Below, one piece after another: positions 60,293 through 64,000 of a stretch of DNA of 64,000 nt (positions within the stretch are counted from its first letter, which is position 1; every line of letters begins with the position of its first letter). The stretch is from assembly GCA_035710745.1 (NCBI GenBank), contig DASTCX010000018.1, forward strand, positions 10,001 through 74,000. The letters run 5' to 3'. The position numbers and the translations under genes are program-made. The notes below the pieces were generated by a model that searched no databases, had not been told where the DNA came from, and saw nothing but the letters and a program-made list of their open reading frames with translations. This stretch comes from Candidatus Eremiobacteraceae bacterium. Its GTDB lineage: Bacteria; Vulcanimicrobiota; Vulcanimicrobiia; Eremiobacterales; Eremiobacteraceae.

Positions 60293-61669
60293 TCAGTGCC
60301 CTCCCGTCAACATCGCGGTCGACGCTTTCTGCGGTGCGATCGTGATGACGACCGGAGCAGCGCCGAGATAGCGGCGCGCGACGTCGTGCACGAAATCGGG
60401 CGTCAGCGATGACGCCGAAGCGAAATACTCGCCGCCGAGCGAGACGTCGGTCGCGCTCGGTGCGTACGACGGTGCGTTCATCGCGAAGTACCAGCCGTAG
60501 TTGTCCGCGAGCCCCTGCGGCGAATCCATCTGCCGAAGCAGCCTCGTCTCGTACGCCGAGAGCGCCGTCGCGAACCGGTCTTGCGACAGCGGTCGCGCGA
60601 GCAGTTGGTCGAGCGCGTTGCGCAGCGATTTCGCCATCGCTGCGGGGTCGACGCCCGTGCCGGTCGCGCTGACGTAGAACAGACCCGGCTGTTCGAGGGT
60701 CACGTACTGACCGTCGATCGCCGCGCCGGCCGTGGTAGCGGTCGCTGCATTCGCGAACGCCCCAGTCTGCGGATCGGTGAGATAGTCGGACAAGAAATCC
60801 ATCGCCGTCGCCGCGCGTCGATCGGTGATCGGCGGACCCGGCCACGCGAGCGCGACGCCGGGTGCATCGACGTCGGGGTTCGTCAAGCTGATCGGCGCAG
60901 CAGGAGGCGCGGCGATAACAGAGGCCGGCATCGAAGATCCGGCGCCCGAAGTCGGCGACGCGGCAGCGATGTGCGCCCGCAAGACATCGGCATCGGCGTT
61001 GCCGAGCGCGATGACCGCCGATTCGCTCGGCACGTACGAATGCGCCGCGTAGTCGCGGACCTGTGTCAGCGATGCGGTCTCCAAGAGCTTCGAGTTGCCG
61101 AGCGTCGCGTCGTGGAGCGGGCCGTTCGCGAAGATCGCCGCGAAGACTTCGTCGCGCAGCACGGCGACCGAGGATTGCGCCGACAGCGCTTGTTCGGCGG
61201 CCAGCCGCGTCTTCGCCTGATCGAGGGCGGCCGCGTCGATCGACGGCCGAAAGACCGCGCGCATGAGCGCGTCTTCGAGGGCCGGCGCTTGATCCGCCGG
61301 CGCTAAGACGACGAACTCCGTCGCCGTTTGGAAGATCGAGACGCCGACCTGGCCTCCGTGCGAACGGACGATGTCGCGCAGCGTCGTGTTCCCGCTCTTC
61401 GCGTCGACGACCGCGAGCGCAGTCAGGCGAGCGATGCCAGGCTGCGTCGACGTCCAGCCGCTTGCCGGGCAGCGGACCCAGATCTCGAGCGCCACCGCGC
61501 CCGATCCCGTCGCGTGCCGCACTTCCATGGTCAGGCCGTCGTTTAGAACCGTCTCGCCAGGTGCGAGCTCGGGGCCGGCGAGCGCCGGTGAAGACAGCCC
61601 GGCCGCCGAGAGCGTCGCCGCGCCGGCGATAAAAAGCGCGGCGAGCACGCCGCGCCGTCGATACATCAT
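60293..61669 (-). CDS. M16-family-like protein lacking the zinc motif (first of a pair)
   Basis: A 458-aa secreted protein with a signal peptide (~1-31, ALFIAGAATLSAAGLSSPAL). It has the two-domain M16 layout: VLNDGLTMEVRHATGSGAVA, then GGQVGVSIFQTATEFVVLAP, ESAVIALGNADADVLR, and QPGLFYVSATGTGVDPAAMA in the second half. At the HxxEH position it reads QPGIARLTALAVVD, so this subunit also lacks zinc ligands. Both genes of the pair therefore appear non-catalytic. It lies 39 nt after ftsH. Confidence 0.85.
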   Translation of the reverse strand: MMYRRRGVLAALFIAGAATLSAAGLSSPALAGPELAPGETVLNDGLTMEVRHATGSGAVALEIWVRCPASGWTSTQPGIARLTALAVVDAKSGNTTLRDIVRSHGGQVGVSIFQTATEFVVLAPADQAPALEDALMRAVFRPSIDAAALDQAKTRLAAEQALSAQSSVAVLRDEVFAAIFANGPLHDATLGNSKLLETASLTQVRDYAAHSYVPSESAVIALGNADADVLRAHIAAASPTSGAGSSMPASVIAAPPAAPISLTNPDVDAPGVALAWPGPPITDRRAATAMDFLSDYLTDPQTGAFANAATATTAGAAIDGQYVTLEQPGLFYVSATGTGVDPAAMAKSLRNALDQLLARPLSQDRFATALSAYETRLLRQMDSPQGLADNYGWYFAMNAPSYAPSATDVSLGGEYFASASSLTPDFVHDVARRYLGAAPVVITIAPQKASTAMLTGGH

Positions 61670-61708
61670 ATCAAACCCTTTGGTCGAGAAGATCGAGAAC
61701 CCTACGCG

Positions 61709-63652
<1,944 letters not shown>

Positions 63653-63699
63653 AGGGAGTGTCTCCTGCCCGGCCAGCCGTGACCGGGACGTCCGTCCTA

Positions 63700-64000
63700 C
63701 TATATACGTTCGGCGGACGTCTGAAGTTTACATATATAAGGGAGATTTCTGAACCGTTCTTGGTGGTCTAAACCGTAACCTACCAGGAAGGCGTCGGGGG
63801 CGTCCAGACCTACGAAATCAACTGTGACGCCTTCGTGCCTGTGGAACGGTTTATCGAGCAGGACGCACGCCCGCAGGCTGGCGGGGCCATGGCTGCGGAT
63901 CGCAGCCAACAGGCGACCGAGCGTCACACCTTCATCGACGATATCCTCGACGAGAATGACGTGTCGTCCCTTGAGGTCGCCGTCGATATCCTTCACGATC
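63700..64000 (-). CDS. hpt: Hypoxanthine phosphoribosyltransferase (5' truncated by window)
   Basis: A purine salvage enzyme. Only the C-terminal ~100 residues are inside the window and the frame is open at the edge. The PRPP-binding loop reads [19 protein letters not shown] (the usual form is VEDIVDTGLTL), followed by [32 protein letters not shown] and [10 protein letters not shown], all typical of HPRT. The hpt-ftsH order is common in bacteria, often after tilS. Confidence 0.92.
   Translation of the reverse strand, partial: IVKDIDGDLKGRHVILVEDIVDEGVTLGRLLAAIRSHGPASLRACVLLDKPFHRHEGVTVDFVGLDAPDAFLVGYGLDHQERFRNLPYICKLQTSAERI

Overview
This window is high-GC bacterial chromosome, densely coded, with almost every gene belonging to a recognisable family. 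The organism looks diderm: it has an ExbB/ExbD/TonB energy system, a large TonB-dependent outer-membrane receptor ending in Phe, and two lipoproteins. Its gene order is nevertheless Firmicutes-like (accB-accC-nusB-[PBP]-xseA-xseB-tlyA-nadK-recN). It also carries a perfect Gram-positive-type LexA box (CGAAC-N4-GTTCG), a B. subtilis-type AroH chorismate mutase, and a YhaO/YhaN-like nuclease pair. Together these suggest a diderm Terrabacteria lineage such as Eremiobacterota (WPS-2) or a neighbour. That placement is inference; no rRNA gene is present to test it.

Layout. (1) 1-6952, plus strand: a Wsp/Frz-like chemosensory operon (CheR-TPR tail, double CheW, MCP, CheA-REC hybrid, CheB, single REC) closed by a Rho-independent terminator. 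(2) 7072-7599: an orphan unknown gene. (3) 7719-23364, minus strand: a long housekeeping run, read from uppP through molybdopterin (moaC, mog), folate (folC, folP, folB, folK-methyltransferase fusion), fatty-acid (accB, accC), nusB, a class A PBP, xseA/xseB, tlyA, nadK and recN. Many of these genes overlap by 4-8 nt. (4) 23607-28630, minus: a TPR/TonB-domain protein, ExbB, two ExbD, TonB and a third ExbD. (5) 28714-34671, minus: rho, rluB-like, aroH, DAHP synthase, prephenate dehydrogenase, and an upstream mpg glycosylase. (6) 34735-41264, plus: a prepilin-like protein, TonB-dependent receptor, lipoprotein and AI-2E-family transporter. (7) 41360-43123, minus: a putative SOS-controlled RNase H-like protein and a glycosyltransferase. 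(8) 43465-46158, plus: a G5/3D cell-wall protein, ksgA and a CPBP protease; then a Ca2+/cation antiporter on minus. (9) 47348-53277, plus: a Mre11/YhaN-like nuclease-ATPase pair and two tandem GT4 glycosyltransferases. (10) 53356-56284: a tiny lipoprotein diverging from a large LuxR-type ATPase regulator. (11) 56288-64000, minus: rhomboid, an unknown protein, a GT4, two M16-like proteins both lacking HxxEH, ftsH, and a truncated hpt.

The most striking non-genic feature is a family of about 35-bp palindromic repeats (R1, stem beginning GCGGTCGA) with a companion 17-bp hairpin (R2, GCCGAGCTTCGCTCGGC). There are about ten full R1 copies and four R2 copies. R1 stems differ between copies by paired compensatory changes. 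R1 sits at three of five convergent gene junctions and inside two reading frames (cheR tail, tyrA), and the elements supply the annotated stop or potential start codons of several genes. The best candidate for a new regulated function is the gene at 41360-41812. Its promoter has TTGACT and TATACT with exactly 17 bp between them, and a perfect LexA-type dyad fills that spacer.
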